This document shows positions 5,047-6,615 of a DNA stretch of 6,615 bases, piece by piece; position 1 is the first letter of the stretch, and each line of letters begins with the position of its first letter. The notes beneath the pieces are model-generated. The model made no database searches and was not told the origin of the DNA. It saw only the letters and a program-made list of their open reading frames with translations. Source of the DNA: Eubacteriales bacterium (GTDB taxonomy: Bacteria; Bacillota; Clostridia; Christensenellales; CAG-138); assembly GCA_030695285.1 (NCBI GenBank), contig JAUYTF010000257.1:1-6615 (forward strand), read 5' to 3'. The translations under genes and the position numbers were made by a program.

Positions 5047-6312
5047 CTAGCCGATTTTTACCCCGCCTACGGGGCGGACGGCAAAGCGATAGCAGCAGCC
5101 GCGGCCAAACACATGCTCCATCTGCGCCTGATACGCCGCCATCATGCTCAGCGGTACTAACGCTAGTATGGTGCCCGCAAAGCCGCCGCCGTGGACGCGC
5201 CACGCGCCGCGATCCCCCAGCGTACGCTCGGAGAGCGCCAGCGCAAGCGCAAGCCCGCGCTCGCTTGCATCCGTCGGGCAAACGTTTTGCAGCATCATGA
5301 AGCTGGATCTGCCGCTCGCGTTCATGAGCCGGCGGAAGGTCTCGATGTCTTGATTTTTCAGCGCCTGCGCCTGCTGCGGCACGCGCGCGTTGTCGTCAAA
5401 GAAATGCATGGCGCGCAGCAGCGCGCGGTCGGATACGCTCTTGCGCAACTGACCCAGCGAAGCGTAAAACTCTGCTTCGTCCACTTCACGCAACACGGTT
5501 TTTCCAAACACGCGGGCAACGTCGCCCATGTCCTTTGCCACCGCCGCATACTCATGGGTTAAATCCGCATGGTTTCCGCCGCAGTTGACGATGCAGATCG
5601 CGTAGCCAAGCGCGGAGAGGTCGCAGTCGATCTTCTCGATCTTTGGCTCCTCCGGCTGCTCGAAATCGATGGCGATAAAGCCACCAACCGCGCACGCCAG
5701 CTGATCCATGAGGCCGCTTGGCTTGCCAAAGTGCCTGTTCTCGGCGTACTTGCTTGCAAGCGCCTGCTCAACGGGCGGAATCTCCCCGTCGTTGTAGAGC
5801 ACGGAAAAGATGGTGCATACCAGAATGCTAAACGCTGCGCTGGAGGATAGACCGGAGCCTTTGGGTACGTCGGAAGCAGTCACCGCGTCGAAGCCGCCGA
5901 CCTTACGCCCCGTCTGCGCTAAGCGCTCCGCAATGCCGCGCACCAGCGCTTCGCTGGCGTTTTCCTCGGCGGCGTTTGGCGCGAGATGATCCAGCGATAC
6001 GCAGAGCGGCGTGTATCCCTGCGAATGAATGCGAACGATATTGTCGCTTCTCGGCGCAACGACGGCGCGGGTATCCATCGTGACCGTCGCTGCAAGCACG
6101 CGCCCGAGTTGATGATCCGTATGATTGCCGCCGATTTCGCTGCGCCCCGGCGCGGAAAAGAGCGCCGCATCCATGCTCTCCCCAAAGGCACCCTCAAAGG
6201 CATCTGTGAGTGCCGCATACTTCGCTTTCTGTGCTTGCCGCGCTTCGCCGTAAAGATACCACAGCGTCGCGTCAAAATCTCCGTTTGTGAGCTTGGTTTT
6301 GATGGGTAACAT
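5047..6312 (-). CDS. galK: galactokinase
   Basis: A 421-residue GHMP-superfamily sugar kinase that phosphorylates galactose to galactose-1-phosphate with ATP, the first step of the Leloir pathway, in the cytoplasm. The galactokinase signature is seen in the clostridial form GRSEIGGNHTDHQ (56-68). The ATP-binding GHMP motif is SDVPKGSGLSSSAA (147-160), the catalytic-base Asp203 sits in GLMDQL (200-205), and motif 3 is WRVHGGGFAGT (371-381). Length is a little above the roughly 390 typical of E. coli GalK, mostly from the N-terminal region before the signature. Start at 6312 is supported by GGAGG ten bases upstream; an in-frame extension to 6417 would overlap the upstream gene. That gene lies 61 bases away with no terminator or promoter visible, suggesting one operon. 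No galT or galE is in view. A related sugar specificity cannot be excluded. Confidence 0.92.
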   Translation of the reverse strand: MLPIKTKLTNGDFDATLWYLYGEARQAQKAKYAALTDAFEGAFGESMDAALFSAPGRSEIGGNHTDHQLGRVLAATVTMDTRAVVAPRSDNIVRIHSQGYTPLCVSLDHLAPNAAEENASEALVRGIAERLAQTGRKVGGFDAVTASDVPKGSGLSSSAAFSILVCTIFSVLYNDGEIPPVEQALASKYAENRHFGKPSGLMDQLACAVGGFIAIDFEQPEEPKIEKIDCDLSALGYAICIVNCGGNHADLTHEYAAVAKDMGDVARVFGKTVLREVDEAEFYASLGQLRKSVSDRALLRAMHFFDDNARVPQQAQALKNQDIETFRRLMNASGRSSFMMLQNVCPTDASERGLALALALSERTLGDRGAWRVHGGGFAGTILALVPLSMMAAYQAQMEHVFGRGCCYRFAVRPVGGVKIG

Positions 6313-6322
6313 GGTTCTTTCG

Positions 6323-6327
6323 CCTCC
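6323..6327 (-). promoter_or_regulatory. ribosome binding site of galK
   Basis: GGAGG on the minus strand lies ten bases before the ATG at 6312, which supports the shorter galK start. No other galK regulatory element is seen between the two genes. Confidence 0.7.
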
Positions 6328-6373
6328 GTTTGGTCGATTGGACGGGCCTTTTGCTTCCATTCCAGCGCTTATT

Positions 6374-6615
6374 TTAACCGCCGAAGAACTGCAGCGCAAT
6401 GGCAATGCCGATGCCAAGGTAGTTTCCGATCGCGTACCCGATGATTCCGCAGATCAGCCCGGGCAGCACGACCTCGCGGTTTTTCATCGCATCCGCAACA
6501 GGCACGATGAAAGCCGGGCCGTATATGCCCGCGGTCGAAGTGATCAGCGCGGTATCGGCATCGATTTTAAAGACCTTGCATAATAACAGGTGCAGCAGCA
6601 GCGCGCCAAACTGAG
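6374..6615 (-). CDS. DUF819-family membrane protein (C-terminal part; 5' end beyond window)
   Basis: The frame is open from the right window edge to a TAA at 6374-6376, giving 79 C-terminal residues. It reads LLLHLLLCKVFKIDADTALITSTAGIYGPAFIVPVADAMKN (shown here in part), then VVLPGLICGIIGYAIGNYLG and a final hydrophobic IGIAIALQFFGG. The STAGIYGPAFIVPVA and GYAIGNYLG segments resemble the end of the DUF819 (YjcL-like) family, integral membrane proteins with about ten or more helices and a probable transport role. About 300 residues should lie outside the window. It is encoded just upstream of galK on the same strand, so a link to sugar uptake or metabolism is possible, but DUF819 substrates are not established. 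Confidence 0.75.
   Translation of the reverse strand, partial: QFGALLLHLLLCKVFKIDADTALITSTAGIYGPAFIVPVADAMKNREVVLPGLICGIIGYAIGNYLGIGIAIALQFFGG

Noticed and set aside
5191..6309. Several plus-strand frames opposite galK (for example 5191-5562 and 5986-6309)
   Set aside because: All are antisense to galactokinase coding sequence with composition expected from GC-rich codons; none shows motifs.

Overview
This looks like an ordinary chromosomal segment of a moderately GC-rich, low-complexity-genome anaerobe of the Firmicutes, most likely a gut Clostridia-type lineage (inference). The support is strong AGGAGG-type ribosome binding sites, extended -10 promoters, clostridial-style variants of galactokinase and of a stand-alone E2-like acyltransferase, and an oxygen-sensitive-type L-cysteine desulfidase. 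I found no phage, insertion sequence, CRISPR, tRNA or rRNA signal, and nothing that amounts to a new multi-gene system.

Layout. Positions 1-1075 (minus) hold the first 358 residues of a CyuA-type L-cysteine desulfidase, cut by the left window edge. Positions 1148-1313 (minus) hold a small reading frame that looks protein-like but is split by a frameshift and contains two hairpins. Positions 1321-1743 (minus) encode a DUF3887 lipoprotein with its own extended -10 promoter. A divergent intergenic region (about 1744-2021) carries promoters in both directions. Positions 2022-2858 (plus) encode a free-standing E2/CAT-fold acyltransferase closed by a strong terminator. Positions 2986-3855 (plus) encode a homocysteine S-methyltransferase with its own promoter, then a hairpin terminator, then an AEC-family permease (3929-4858, plus). 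Galactokinase (5047-6312, minus) converges on the permease. Their shared intergenic region holds a bidirectional-type terminator and three copies of one terminator arm. At the right edge is the C-terminal end of a DUF819 membrane protein (6374-6615, minus), probably the gene upstream of galK in one operon.

How the genes may work together. Two enzymes handle sulfur amino acids (cysteine breakdown to sulfide, pyruvate and ammonia; homocysteine methylation to methionine), but they lie on opposite strands in separate units, so a joint pathway is only suggestive. The lipoprotein, small frame and cyuA could be one transcript, because no convincing terminator separates them. The DUF819 protein and galK are 61 bases apart and probably cotranscribed. 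The most useful points for a second look are the split small gene upstream of cyuA, the loss of the canonical His/Asp motif in the acyltransferase, and the repeated half-terminators downstream of galK.
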